DNA of 64,000 bases, from the NCBI GenBank assembly GCA_003388555.1, contig QQVD01000023.1:62001-126000 (forward strand), given 5' to 3'. Source of the DNA: Acidobacteriota bacterium. GTDB lineage: Bacteria > Acidobacteriota > Thermoanaerobaculia > Multivoradales > Multivoraceae. Below the pieces are notes generated by a model. That model was not told the DNA's origin and did no database searches. It saw only the letters and a list, made by a program, of their open reading frames with translations. Positions 17,371 to 26,863 of this stretch are shown in pieces. The translations under genes were made by a program, and so were the position numbers. How positions within the stretch are numbered: the first letter of the stretch is position 1; each line of letters opens with the position of its first letter.

Positions 17371-20253
17371 ATGACGCCGACCGACGAAAGTCAGCTCAGC
17401 ACACGCGACGCCGGAGCGCGAGCTCGCCATGCTCGTCTCGAGAGTCACTTCGACCGGCTGGCCGAGCTCGACAGTGAGCAGCGCTCGGCGCAGCTGGCCG
17501 AGCTGGAGCAGCAGGATCCGGATCTGGTGGACGACTTGCGCTCCCTGCTCAGCGAAAGGACCGGTGCGCCTGACCTGCCCACGGGAGGTGCGTTGGATCT
17601 GCCTCGGAAAGTGGGTGCAGGACCGGCACGCCCGCCCGGCCTGGCCGGTTCTTCGAGCTCAGCGGCCGGCGGGCGCTTCGCTCCCGGGCAGATGGTCGAT
17701 GCCCGCTATCGCATCGTCGCGCTGCTCGGCCGAGGCGGCATGGGGGAGGTCTACCGTGCCGAGGATCTCAAGCTGGCCGAGCAGGTTGCGCTCAAGTTTC
17801 TGCCGCTGGACCTCAGCGACAATCCCGACTGGCTGCAACGGTTGCACGCCGAGGTCCGCACCGCCAGGCAGATCAGCCACGCCAGCGTGGTCCGGGTGCA
17901 CGACATCGGGGAGGCCGATGGGCAGGCGTTCCTGAGCATGGAGTACGTCGACGGCGAGGACCTCGCCTCTCTGCTCCGCCGCATCGGTCGGCTACCAGGA
18001 GCCAAGGCGTTGGAGATCGCTCGCCAGCTCTGTGCCGGACTGGCGGCGGCACACCGGCGAGGAGTCCTGCACCGCGATCTCAAGCCCGCCAACGTGATGA
18101 TCGACGGCGAGGGCAACGCCAAGATCAGCGACTTCGGCCTCGCGATCCTCGAGCAGGAAGCTGGTCTCGACCAGGCTGGCACGCCCGCCTACATGGCGCC
18201 CGAGCATCTCGTGGACGGCCGGGTCTCGTTCGCGTCCGACATCTACGCGCTCGGCCTGGTCCTGTACGAGTTGTTCACCGGCAAGCGCGCCTTCGCCGAC
18301 GTGCCGGGCAGCGAGCAGGCCATCGCACGCGCTGCGCCGAGTGAGGACCATCTGCGTGCCCTCGACGACCTCGAACCGCAGGTGGCGGAAGTCATCCGAC
18401 GTTGCCTGCAGGGAGACCCGCGGAAGCGGCCCGGCGACGCTCTGCACATCGCCCGGTCGCTGCCCGGTGGAGACCCGCTCGCGGCGGCGCTGGCGGCGGG
18501 GGAGACCCCGTCGCCCGAGATCCTGCGCGCCGCGCCGGTCGAGGGGTCGATCTCCCGTCCGAGGGCAGCGGCCGTCTGTGGCGTCGCGGTGCTCGCCTGG
18601 ATCGGGGTTCTCTTCGTGCGCAGTCAGACCACCATCGCGACCGTCGACGGCGATCAGCTCAGCGCTCAGGTCCTCGAGCATCAGGCAGAGCAGTTGCTGG
18701 AACGCCTCGGCGTCGCGGATGTCGGTCGCGCGACGCAGCTGATCGTGCCGAACGCTACGGACGTACTGCCCGAGGACCTCGAGCTGCCGCTCGCCGAATG
18801 GCATGCGCGCGTCGCCAACTGGTGGTCTTCACCTCTGACCTATCGCCACAGGACCTCCCCGGCCGGAGTGCGACTGCGGGAGCTCTGGCGGGACGAGAAG
18901 ATCTGGGAGCCGAGGTCGTCCCTCGTCGATCTCGATACGCGGGGTCGACTACTGCGCCTGGTGAGAGTACCGCCCATCGATGTGCTGCCCGCTCCGCAGA
19001 CAGAGCCGGTGGACTGGCAGGCCCTGTTCGTGGCTTCTCGCCTCGACCCCGACGAGCTCGAACCAGTGGCGCCTATGCGTGCCCTGGGTACGGAGGTCGA
19101 CGCCCACCACGCGTGGCGAACGGTAGCCGGAGGAGCTGGCTCCGCCGAGCGGCGCGCCGAAGAACACGACCTGGTGGTGGAGGCGGCCTCACGTGCCGGC
19201 CGGGTGGTCTTCTGGCAGGTCTCGCCCAGCTCGTCGTCGCCTCCGGCATCGCTCACCGGTGTGGTCACCTTCGCTCTGGTCGTGCTCCTGACGATGCTCG
19301 GTCTCGGCTCCTGGCTGAGCTACCGCAACCTGCGTTCCGGTCGCGGTGACGCGTCGGGAGCGTCGGTGCTCGCCGCCGCATTCGTGGTGCTCATGGCCGC
19401 CAACTCGCTGCTGTACGCATGGCGCGAGATCTTCGCCTCGTTCGGCAGCCTGTTCGAGGAGATGTCGATCACGCTCCTGCTCGGGGTGTTGAGCTGGGTC
19501 TCGTACATGACGCTCGAGCCGGTGATCCGGCGGGTGCTGCCGAGCTCCCACGTGTCGTGGGCGCGGCTCACCCGTGGCGGTGTCCGGGATCCACTGGTGG
19601 CGAGGACCTCCCTGCTCGGCTTCGCCGCCAGCGCGCTGCTGACGGCAGCGTTCGACGCCTGGTTGTGGCTGCGGCTGCAGGGCGACGGTGCTCCCCTCTA
19701 CCAGCACCTTCCCCATTGGCCGGGAGCCCTCGGCGGCGCCTCGAGTGCGTGGGCGAATCTCCTCCACCCGGTGCTCTTCCTGGTGCCACTCGGCAGTGCG
19801 TTCCTGCTGTTCCTGCCCTCGCTGCTGATCCCGTCGGCCCGGGCGCGGTCCATTGCGCTCGTGGCGGGCGGCCTCCTCGTGCTCAGCCTGGCAGTCGTGG
19901 CGGCCGAGAGCCCGCTGCACGGCGTTGCGATCGGAGCGGTTGTCATCACCATCCTGCTCCTGCTCGGCATCGTCGGGATGTTCGGTTACTCGATCTTCAA
20001 CCTGGTCACCGTGCTCACCCCGGTGAGCCTCGACCCGGACCTGTGGTGGGCGCCAGCGAGCTGGGGGCCGCTGATCGTCGTCGCGGGCCTCATCGTTGCG
20101 GCAGCGGTCATCGCCTCGAATCGGGGTCCCGGCGAAGCTGCAGTGGCTCGCGGCACCCATGTCTTCTCCTTCTCGCCGTCCGCCTGCCCCCCGACGCCTG
20201 CCTCCTCGACTGCGCCAGCTGGCGAGCGGCTGCGGCGCCGACGTCGGGAGTGA
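17371..20253 (+). CDS. Ser/Thr protein kinase with C-terminal polytopic membrane domain
   Basis: A 960-residue protein. An N-terminal helical region (1-100) precedes the kinase domain at about 112-370: GRGGMGEVY, K142 in VALKFLPLD, D236 in HRDLKPAN, DFGLAIL and MAPEHLVDG. A first membrane segment (about 400-416) leads to an extracytoplasmic stretch of about 200 residues. From about 628 to 925 there are roughly eight to ten further membrane segments (e.g. LTGVVTFALVVLLTMLGLGS, IGAVVITILLLLGIVGMF). This contrasts with the TPR-bearing kinases around it and suggests a different sensor or a CAAX/transporter-like module; I do not recognise it. The ATG at 17371 fits; the frame extends upstream without a better start. 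Confidence 0.88.
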   Translation: MTPTDESQLSTRDAGARARHARLESHFDRLAELDSEQRSAQLAELEQQDPDLVDDLRSLLSERTGAPDLPTGGALDLPRKVGAGPARPPGLAGSSSSAAGGRFAPGQMVDARYRIVALLGRGGMGEVYRAEDLKLAEQVALKFLPLDLSDNPDWLQRLHAEVRTARQISHASVVRVHDIGEADGQAFLSMEYVDGEDLASLLRRIGRLPGAKALEIARQLCAGLAAAHRRGVLHRDLKPANVMIDGEGNAKISDFGLAILEQEAGLDQAGTPAYMAPEHLVDGRVSFASDIYALGLVLYELFTGKRAFADVPGSEQAIARAAPSEDHLRALDDLEPQVAEVIRRCLQGDPRKRPGDALHIARSLPGGDPLAAALAAGETPSPEILRAAPVEGSISRPRAAAVCGVAVLAWIGVLFVRSQTTIATVDGDQLSAQVLEHQAEQLLERLGVADVGRATQLIVPNATDVLPEDLELPLAEWHARVANWWSSPLTYRHRTSPAGVRLRELWRDEKIWEPRSSLVDLDTRGRLLRLVRVPPIDVLPAPQTEPVDWQALFVASRLDPDELEPVAPMRALGTEVDAHHAWRTVAGGAGSAERRAEEHDLVVEAASRAGRVVFWQVSPSSSSPPASLTGVVTFALVVLLTMLGLGSWLSYRNLRSGRGDASGASVLAAAFVVLMAANSLLYAWREIFASFGSLFEEMSITLLLGVLSWVSYMTLEPVIRRVLPSSHVSWARLTRGGVRDPLVARTSLLGFAASALLTAAFDAWLWLRLQGDGAPLYQHLPHWPGALGGASSAWANLLHPVLFLVPLGSAFLLFLPSLLIPSARARSIALVAGGLLVLSLAVVAAESPLHGVAIGAVVITILLLLGIVGMFGYSIFNLVTVLTPVSLDPDLWWAPASWGPLIVVAGLIVAAAVIASNRGPGEAAVARGTHVFSFSPSACPPTPASSTAPAGERLRRRRRE

Positions 20254-20258
20254 CGTCG
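20239..20258 (+). terminator. Hairpin spanning the kinase stop codon
   Basis: Perfect 7-bp arms CGACGTC and GACGTCG around GGGAGT; the TGA at 20251-20253 lies in the loop and right arm. No T-run follows, so intrinsic termination is doubtful. A diverged version covers the amidohydrolase stop near 14092, which suggests a mobile repeat supplying the stop codon and the arginine-rich C-terminus of both proteins. Confidence 0.5.
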
Positions 20259-20358
20259 CGGCTTCCCCGAGACACAGGTCCCTTCTTCAGAACACCGGTT
20301 CCCCCCAAATGCTCGAGTTCTTCTCGGTTGGGTCCTCCTCAGACGAGCGTGCGACGAC

Positions 20359-22281
20359 ATGACCGCGATCTTCGGCGTCCTCGCTGACGCCAAGTCGTCC
20401 GAGCAGCAGGCGATGCTCGAGGCGCTGGGATCCGGATCCGAATCATGGCCTCACGAGCGGATCGGCCAGTGGAACGACCAACGGTTTGCGGTAGGCATCC
20501 AGGCCCGATCCAACACGCCGGGATTCGAGAGGGACGGCCAGCCGCTCGTCTGCCACGACACGGGTCAGGTACTGGTCTGTGACGCGCGCCTGGACAATCG
20601 GGACGAGCTGGCCGGGCGCCTCGGACTCGACCCGTCTCGTTCCTCTCTGCCCGACTCGCGGCTGATCCTCGAGGCCTTTCGAAGATGGGGGCTCGACGCT
20701 CCCGGTCACCTTCGCGGCGACTACGTCCTGGCCCTCTGGGATCCACGAGACCGCCGTCTCGCGTTGGTCAGGGATCCTCTGGGGGTTCGGCAGCTCTACT
20801 GGTTCAAGTCGGGCGCCCGACTCGCGTTCGCCTCGAGTCTCCAGGGCCTCCTGGCCTTGGACTGGGCACCGCGCCTGCTCGATGAGGTCTGGCTCGCCGG
20901 CACCCTGCAACGAAGCCTGTTGTCCGAGGAACCGTGGCGTACGCCGGTGGCGTCGGTCCGGCGGCTGCGCCAGGGAACCTGTCTGGTCTGCGAGCGGGGC
21001 GGCGAGCCGCGGCAGTCCCACTTCTGGACTCCCGACCTCAGCATCCGTCGCGAGTCGGACCAGGCCTTCGAAGAGGAGTTCCGCGAGCTCTTCCGACGCT
21101 CGGTCCGTGCGCGCCTGCGCAGTGCGTTCCCCGTCGCGTCGACACTGAGTGGAGACCTCGACTCGAGCGCCGTCAGCACCGTGGCCGCCAGCCAGGCCGA
21201 CGCGGATCAGCTGCCGATCCGCACCGTTACCGCCCGATTCCCGACCCAGGCCGAGCCCGCTTCCGGTACCGAGCAGAGCCGACTCGTCGCCGACGTCAAC
21301 CGTCGCCAGAGTCTCTCTCCCCTGACCGTGAATGTGGACGAGCTCTCGCCGCTCTTCTTCGAAAGGGAGCTGCAGGATGCGCTGGCGGCTCCGAGCTTCT
21401 CGCCCGACTCGTCCATCGACTGGGCGCTCTGCAGAGCCTGCGCCGACGCCGGGTGCAGGACTCTGCTGACCGGTGTCGGCGGAGAGACCACGATCTCCCA
21501 CGGTTTCGGGGCCCTGCCGTCCTACTTCCGCACTCTCCGCTGGCTGGCGCTCTGGCGTGAGGTGCGTGCGCTCCAGCAGCGGCACCCCAGTTTCGCGGTT
21601 CCTGCACAACGGATCCTGTGGGGAGCGGTGTTGCGCCCGCAGCTCAACGCCTGGTTCCCCACGGCGTTCGTGAGATGGCGTGCCACTCGGTATCGGCAGG
21701 GGGGCGGTTGGTTTCCAGCGCAGATGCTGGCTCCCGAGCTCGCCCGCCGGATCCGGTTCTCGGAGCGTCGCGTCGAGGCGTTGCTGCCTCGAGATCGAGA
21801 CGAACTGAGTTGGTTCGGTCTCGATCCCGTGGTCTTCGCCGCCCAGACGCACGACAGCGTCGCCTCGAGTCACGGCATCGAGGTGCGCCATCCGTTCCTG
21901 GATCAGGACCTGATCGAGTTCTGCCTGCGCCTGCCCCACGATCAGAGATTGCGCGACGGCTGGACCCGCTGGATCCTGCGAAGCTCCCTCTCGGCCGAGC
22001 TGCCCGACTCGGTCCGCCAGGGCTTCGGCAACAAAGCCCACGGCACCAACGGCCGCATCCGGCTCTCCTCTCCCTCCGGCGCCGAGGAGCTGACGCGACG
22101 CCTGAAGCCCCTTCCCGAAGAGCTCCGCCCCTTCCTCGATCAGGCCTCAGTGAGTCTCTACCTGCAGCGACTGCTCACCGCACCACCGGATCGCGGCAGC
22201 GAGGCTGCCTACGCAGCGGTCCACTCGGTCGGAGCGCTCGCCGAGTGGCTCCAGCGCAATCCGCTGAAGCTGTCCTGGTAG
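20359..22281 (+). CDS. Asparagine synthetase-like protein lacking the glutaminase cysteine
   Basis: A 640-residue two-domain protein. The N-terminal half has the class II amidotransferase fold (HLRGDYVLALWDPRDRRLALVRDPLGVRQLYWF), but residue 2 is Thr, not the Cys nucleophile needed to hydrolyse glutamine. The C-terminal ATP-pyrophosphatase domain keeps the PP-loop as SGDLDSSAV at about 264-272 and later GVGGETT and HGIEVRHPFLD. It should therefore activate a carboxylate with ATP but use an amine other than glutamine-derived ammonia. Such proteins include lasso-peptide cyclases and sugar or peptide amidases. No precursor peptide, protease or PqqD-like gene is seen beside it. It stands alone between a kinase and a beta-helix protein. 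Confidence 0.85.
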   Translation: MTAIFGVLADAKSSEQQAMLEALGSGSESWPHERIGQWNDQRFAVGIQARSNTPGFERDGQPLVCHDTGQVLVCDARLDNRDELAGRLGLDPSRSSLPDSRLILEAFRRWGLDAPGHLRGDYVLALWDPRDRRLALVRDPLGVRQLYWFKSGARLAFASSLQGLLALDWAPRLLDEVWLAGTLQRSLLSEEPWRTPVASVRRLRQGTCLVCERGGEPRQSHFWTPDLSIRRESDQAFEEEFRELFRRSVRARLRSAFPVASTLSGDLDSSAVSTVAASQADADQLPIRTVTARFPTQAEPASGTEQSRLVADVNRRQSLSPLTVNVDELSPLFFERELQDALAAPSFSPDSSIDWALCRACADAGCRTLLTGVGGETTISHGFGALPSYFRTLRWLALWREVRALQQRHPSFAVPAQRILWGAVLRPQLNAWFPTAFVRWRATRYRQGGGWFPAQMLAPELARRIRFSERRVEALLPRDRDELSWFGLDPVVFAAQTHDSVASSHGIEVRHPFLDQDLIEFCLRLPHDQRLRDGWTRWILRSSLSAELPDSVRQGFGNKAHGTNGRIRLSSPSGAEELTRRLKPLPEELRPFLDQASVSLYLQRLLTAPPDRGSEAAYAAVHSVGALAEWLQRNPLKLSW

Positions 22282-22430
22282 GGAGATCGCTCCACCGCTC
22301 CACCTCGCTCTGCGCCGAGCGGTTGGTGTGAGCGGAGGCCGAAGGCTCGTCGAGCGATCCATCCGGAGACGGTCGAGGGACGGCTTCAGAGGAGTCGAGA
22401 TCCGCCTGCCGAGCCTCCCCCAACGCATCT

Positions 22431-22461
22431 CCGGGGCTTCTTTGTCACCGGAGAGCCCCGG
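22431..22461. terminator. Stem-loop between the asparagine synthetase-like and beta-helix genes
   Basis: 8-bp arms CCGGGGCT and AGCCCCGG with a 15-base loop; an alternative CTCCGG/CCGGAG pair is nested. It lies 150 bp after one stop and 37 bp before the next start. No T-run follows, so it may be a leader hairpin for the beta-helix gene instead of a terminator. Confidence 0.45.
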
Positions 22462-22497
22462 TTGTCGCAGGTACGGGTCGAAGGAGGCATCCCACTG

Positions 22498-23748
22498 ATG
22501 CTGCGACCGAACAGTTCCAACACCCCCTGCCGGCCCGCCCGCACACGCCCGCCGGGAACCCTTCGGCGAGGCCCCGGCCTGTTGCTGCTCTCCGTCCTCG
22601 CTCTCTGCCTGGGGACACCTACGTCCGCCGCCGTCTTCGTGGTCACCTCCGGAGCCGATGTCGGCGACGCCGCTCCGGGGAACGGAATCTGCGGTGCGGT
22701 GGTGGGCATGATCACGGTCTGCACTCTGCGCGCCGCCGTCGAGGAGGCCAATGCCCTGCCCGGGAGCGACACCGTCACTCTGGGCGTCGGGACCTTCGCC
22801 ATCGGCAGCGAGCTCGACGTCACGGATCACCTCGGCATCACCGGCCAGGGACCACGAGCGACCACCGTCAGGGCGGCGACCGGCGTCGCGACGCGTCTCT
22901 TCGACGTCGAAGCCGGAAGTGTGTTCACGCTCTCCGACGTCACCCTGCGCGGCGGTGACGCCGGGTTCTTCTACGGCGGGGCGATCCACGCCGACGGCTC
23001 CCTGCTGGTCGACCGCGTCTGGTTCGACGGCAACCGGGCGGACACCTGCGGCGCCGTACGCGCCGCCGCGACGACCGAGATCAGCAACTCGACCTTCACC
23101 GGCAATGTGGCCGAAGGCCCGGGCTTCGGTGGCGAGGGGGGAGCACTCTGCGTGTCGGCGGGATCCTCGACGGCGATCACCAACTCGACCTTCACCGGCA
23201 ACCGGGCGAAGAACGGAGCCGCGATCCTGATCTCCCATCCCAGCAGCTTCCTCTTCATTGCCTCGTCGACGATCGCGGGCAACGTCGACGTCGAGCCCAC
23301 GCCGCTGGACTCGAGCGCCATCCATCACCTCGACGCGGCTTCGCTCGCCCTGCACCAGAGCATCATCTACGGCACCTGCGAGTACGGTGAGGAGGCCGAC
23401 ATCTCGTCCCTCGGCGGCAACCGCGAGGGTCCTGGACACGGCTGCACGATCGGCGCCCCCGACGACCTGGCGGACCTCACCGCCCTAGACCTGGCGCTGG
23501 GGAGCCTGGGGGACTACGGTGGCCCCGTGCCCACCATGCTGCCCGGTCTCGCCAGTCTCGCGGTCGACCCCGGCACCACCGCCCTCATCTGCTCGCAGTT
23601 CGACGCCCGCGGCGAACCCCGCGTCGCCAGCTGCGACGTCGGCGCCGTCGAGCGCCAGCCCGACGACGTCGATTCAGGACCGGTCTTCGTCGACGACTTC
23701 GAGAGCGGCACCACCGACGCGTGGTCGTTCGTCGTGCCGATGCCCTGA
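22498..23748 (+). CDS. Secreted right-handed beta-helix protein with FESG...AWS tail
   Basis: A 416-residue protein. An arginine-rich N-terminus leads into a signal peptide (LLLLSVLALCLGTPTSAA). The start of the mature part carries the CSLREA-type motif TVCTLRAAVEEANALPGSDT that opens many choice-of-anchor beta-helix proteins. Residues about 90-370 are parallel beta-helix rungs (ISNSTFTGNVAEG, ITNSTFTGNRAKNG). The last 20 residues carry FVDDFESGTTDAWS, a tail shared with three other secreted proteins here. AAGGAGG at 22481-22487 supports the ATG at 22498. Likely a surface adhesin or structural protein. Confidence 0.85.
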   Translation: MLRPNSSNTPCRPARTRPPGTLRRGPGLLLLSVLALCLGTPTSAAVFVVTSGADVGDAAPGNGICGAVVGMITVCTLRAAVEEANALPGSDTVTLGVGTFAIGSELDVTDHLGITGQGPRATTVRAATGVATRLFDVEAGSVFTLSDVTLRGGDAGFFYGGAIHADGSLLVDRVWFDGNRADTCGAVRAAATTEISNSTFTGNVAEGPGFGGEGGALCVSAGSSTAITNSTFTGNRAKNGAAILISHPSSFLFIASSTIAGNVDVEPTPLDSSAIHHLDAASLALHQSIIYGTCEYGEEADISSLGGNREGPGHGCTIGAPDDLADLTALDLALGSLGDYGGPVPTMLPGLASLAVDPGTTALICSQFDARGEPRVASCDVGAVERQPDDVDSGPVFVDDFESGTTDAWSFVVPMP

Positions 23749-23871
23749 GTGCAGGAGCGGTACCACGGTCCAGTGGAAAAGAAGATCGCGAGCGCCTGGG
23801 TCTCTCGCCCGGCGGCGTGAGTCCGGAATCCATGGCGCGTTGATCGGATGCCGCACTCAAGCGCATTCACT

Positions 23872-23888
23872 CGAGTGACAGTCACTCG
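23872..23888. repeat. 17-bp perfect palindrome
   Basis: CGAGTGAC-A-GTCACTCG, 124 bp after the beta-helix gene, followed by GGGGTCTCGCGGGGTCTCC and then an element A copy at 23938. It may be a terminator stem without T-run, or part of the repeat cluster. Confidence 0.6.
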
Positions 23889-23937
23889 CGGGGTCTCGCG
23901 GGGTCTCCTGAGCTGACTGGAGGCTTCAGAGAAGGCG

Positions 23938-23957
23938 TCTGAGGTGACTGGCACCTT
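23938..23957 (+). repeat. Element A hairpin
   Basis: TCTGAGGTGACTGGCACCTT with the perfect AGGTG/CACCT arms, upstream of an IS3 end remnant and in the gap before the kinase gene at 24227. Confidence 0.8.
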
Positions 23958-24030
23958 CCCCTCTTCCCGCTGTGGTGCCTTCCCGAAGGGGTTGGTCCCT
24001 ATCAGGTCTTTTCAGCCTGATCAGGCCTGC

Positions 24031-24150
24031 GCCGCGCTCGAGCGCCTGCAGGCAGCCGAGACGGCAGTGGCGAAAGGGCCAGCTCCTAGCCGGCGGACGC
24101 CGACTCGGGTCGCTGGCACCGGTGTCCGTTCGTTGCCACTGTGTGGCCAG
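24031..24150 (+). mobile_element. Remnant of an IS3-family right end
   Basis: The sequence from GCGCTCGAGCGCCTGCAGGC through GCCGACTCGGGTCGCTGGCA to GGTGTCCGTTCGTTG matches, with many changes, the end of the IS3 transposase remnant at 53946-54060 (last codons plus terminal sequence) and the reversed copy at 41965-42094. No transposase body remains. The terminus is probably near TGTCCGTTCGTTG. Confidence 0.65.
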
Positions 24151-24226
24151 CGACCGTCGACGAGACCGGGGCAGCTCAGCAGGCCACCTCCCGGAGACAG
24201 GCTCGAGTCCGGGGTAGCCTTTGCGT

Positions 24227-26863
24227 ATGTCGACTGGCCTCAGCTCTCTCTGGCATCGGGTGGAGGCGGTCCTGAACCAGGTGCTGGACGCTTCGTCTCC
24301 CCACGAGGCATTCGCCCTCGACGCCGCGACGCGTGAGCGCGTTCACGAGCTCTCCGGGGACCAGACCGTCGCCCAGCAGGTCCTCCGTATCCTCGAGGAA
24401 ACGCGCGACGACGACGAGCTCTTCGATCGACCGATCACCGAAGTGGTTCCGGGTCTGTTCGAGGACCTCGAGGGCGCGGCTGACGCGAACGAGCTCACCG
24501 CCAGAACAGAGAACCCGCGCCTGATCGACCGCTACCGACTCCTCTCGGTGCTCGGCCGCGGTGGAATGGGCGTCGTCTACCGCGCGGAGCGCGCCGACGA
24601 CCAGTTCCAGAAGGAGGTCGCTCTCAAGCTCCTGCCGATGGGCCTCGAAACACCGGAGGGCCGTCGCCGGCTTTTGATCGAGCGCCAGATCCTGGCGCGC
24701 CTCGAGCATCCCGGCATCGCTCGACTGCTCGACGGGGGTGTCACCGAGGAGGGGACGCCCTACCTGGTGATGGAGCTGATCGACGGTCGCCCGATCGATG
24801 CCGCCTGTGTCGAGGATCGGCTCTCGACCCGTGAGCGCGTCGAGCTTTTCCTCGAGGTCTGTGCCGCCGTCGACTACGCCCATCCCAACCTGGTCCTCCA
24901 CCGCGACCTCAAGCCGACCAACTGCCTGGTGACGCCCGAGGGCCGAGTCAAGTTGCTCGACTTCGGTATCGGCAAGTTGATCAGCGAGGACGCCTCCGAC
25001 GGCACCGTCGTCCAGCCGCTGACCCCACGCTTCGCGTCACCGGAGCAGCTGCGCAACGAACCGGTCTCGGTGGCCAGCGACATCTACGCGCTCGGCCTCC
25101 TCCTCGATCGATTGCTCACTGGCACAGCGCCCTTCGAGCTCGACGGCCTCGACCGGAGCCAGATGCTGGCCCGGGTCGAGTCGAAGGAGCCGTCCCTGTC
25201 GAGCAGCCGCGCCACGAGGCCGAGCGTCGCCCGCCAGCTACGCGGCGACCTCGACCGGATCATCGCCAAGGCTCTGGAGCTGCGCCCGGAGAATCGCTAT
25301 GGCTCGGTCCGCGAGCTGGCCGAAGACCTCGAGCGCCATCTCGACGGACGTCCAGTCCAGGCGCGACCCATCACCTGGCGCATTCGTGCCGTCAAGTTCA
25401 TGGGTCGCCACCGAGTCGGCGTCGTGGCCGTCGGTCTGCTGACGGTCCTGGTTGCCGTCGCTGTCGGCTCGGTCATCGTGCAGGGCCAGGTCGCTGCGCA
25501 CGAGCGCGACCGGGCTCGCATCGAGGCGCAACGGGCCCAACGCGTCACCCGCGTACTCACCGAGGTGCTCGCGTCCTCAGCCGGCGACGCGATGGGCAGC
25601 GGGGAGCGGACTGCGCGCGAGATGCTCGAGGACGCAGAGGTCGACGTGCGCGCCGAGCTGGCCTCGGATCCCGTGGTGCTCGCGTCGATGCTCGAAGTCC
25701 TCGCCGTGCCGCACATCACCTACGCCAACGACGTCAAGTCGCTCTCACTCGCCGAAGAAGCCGTCGCGTTGCTCGAAGAGCAGGCTCCGCTCGAGCATCT
25801 GGCGCTGGCGCGAGCTCGGACGACGCTCGCCAGCGTGCGCGCCGACCTCGGTCGGGTCGAGGGCGTCGAGGAGATGTTGCACGCGGCCCTCGAAGGCTTC
25901 GCCCTGGTTGGCGAAGAAGACTCGGTCGACGCCGCGAGCGCGCACCGCCGACTCGGTTCCGTCTTGCTCGCTCGCGGTGAGACCGCACGGGCGCTGGAGC
26001 ACTCGCGTGCCGCGCTCGCGCGTTTCGAGGCTCACGGAGAAGCGGCCCAGGTGGCCATCGAGAAGACCAATATCGCAATGGTCCTCAGGGCCGCGGGACG
26101 TCACCAGGAAGCGATCGAGCTCAACCGGGAGGCCCTCGCGTACTTCGAGCGGGTCTATGGTGCCGATCATTCGAATACCGCGGGTACGCGCAACAACCTG
26201 GCCAACTCTCTGATGGAGCTCGGCCACCCTCACGAAGCCGCCGAGCTCTACCGGCAGGCTCTGGCGACGAGTGAGTCCGTCTTCGGTTCCGGACACCGAA
26301 GGAACGGGACCACGCTGACCAATCTCGCGCGCGCTCTCCTCACCCTGGGCGAGCTCGAGGAGGCCGAGGTTGCGGCGCGGCGTGCGGTGAAGGTCTTCGA
26401 AACCGGTCTCGTCGAGTCGGACCATCCTTCCCTCATCGGTGCCCGCATGAACCTCGCGAGCGTCGAGCTCGCCCTCGGCAACGTCGCCGAAGCTCGAGCT
26501 CTCTATGAAGAGGGCTACCGCGTCCTCGTGGATCGTCTCGGCGACGCCCACGGCACCACGCACCGTGCAGCCTCGCTGCTCGCTCTCGCTCGGATCGACG
26601 CGGGCCAGCTCGACGAGGCCGCCCCCCTGCTCGAGGGTGCGGTGGCGCACTTCCGCAACGGCAGCGCATCGCGGAGCGGAACCCTCGGTGAGGCGCTCGT
26701 GGGCCTGGCCCAGCTCGCGGCCCTCCGCGGACACTGCTCGAAGGCACTCGCCCTCCTGTCGGAGGCTGGAGCCCATCTGGCGGACTCGCTGCCGGCACAG
26801 GCACCGATGGCCGAGAGGCGTTCGAGAGTCGAGGTCCGGTGCTCCGAGGAGATCTCTTCGTGA
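24227..26863 (+). CDS. Membrane Ser/Thr protein kinase with TPR array
   Basis: An 878-residue protein. Residues 1-95 form a helical N-terminus common in kinases paired with ECF sigma factors. The kinase domain (about 100-370) has GRGGMGVVY, K134 in VALKLLPMG, D227 in HRDLKPTN and LDFGIGK, so it looks active. A membrane segment sits at about 399-421 (VVAVGLLTVLVAVAVGSVIV). Some ten TPR units follow to the C-terminus (AGRHQEAIELNREALAYFER). The stop overlaps the ATG of the sigma gene (TGATG), so both are made together. ATG 24227 is preferred over a TTG two codons upstream. Confidence 0.9.
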   Translation: MSTGLSSLWHRVEAVLNQVLDASSPHEAFALDAATRERVHELSGDQTVAQQVLRILEETRDDDELFDRPITEVVPGLFEDLEGAADANELTARTENPRLIDRYRLLSVLGRGGMGVVYRAERADDQFQKEVALKLLPMGLETPEGRRRLLIERQILARLEHPGIARLLDGGVTEEGTPYLVMELIDGRPIDAACVEDRLSTRERVELFLEVCAAVDYAHPNLVLHRDLKPTNCLVTPEGRVKLLDFGIGKLISEDASDGTVVQPLTPRFASPEQLRNEPVSVASDIYALGLLLDRLLTGTAPFELDGLDRSQMLARVESKEPSLSSSRATRPSVARQLRGDLDRIIAKALELRPENRYGSVRELAEDLERHLDGRPVQARPITWRIRAVKFMGRHRVGVVAVGLLTVLVAVAVGSVIVQGQVAAHERDRARIEAQRAQRVTRVLTEVLASSAGDAMGSGERTAREMLEDAEVDVRAELASDPVVLASMLEVLAVPHITYANDVKSLSLAEEAVALLEEQAPLEHLALARARTTLASVRADLGRVEGVEEMLHAALEGFALVGEEDSVDAASAHRRLGSVLLARGETARALEHSRAALARFEAHGEAAQVAIEKTNIAMVLRAAGRHQEAIELNREALAYFERVYGADHSNTAGTRNNLANSLMELGHPHEAAELYRQALATSESVFGSGHRRNGTTLTNLARALLTLGELEEAEVAARRAVKVFETGLVESDHPSLIGARMNLASVELALGNVAEARALYEEGYRVLVDRLGDAHGTTHRAASLLALARIDAGQLDEAAPLLEGAVAHFRNGSASRSGTLGEALVGLAQLAALRGHCSKALALLSEAGAHLADSLPAQAPMAERRSRVEVRCSEEISS

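Noticed and set aside
20359-22281. Lasso peptide biosynthesis cluster around the asparagine-synthetase-like gene
   Set aside because: No precursor, RRE/PqqD-like or transglutaminase-like protease gene is recognisable within several kb; only the cyclase-like fold is present.
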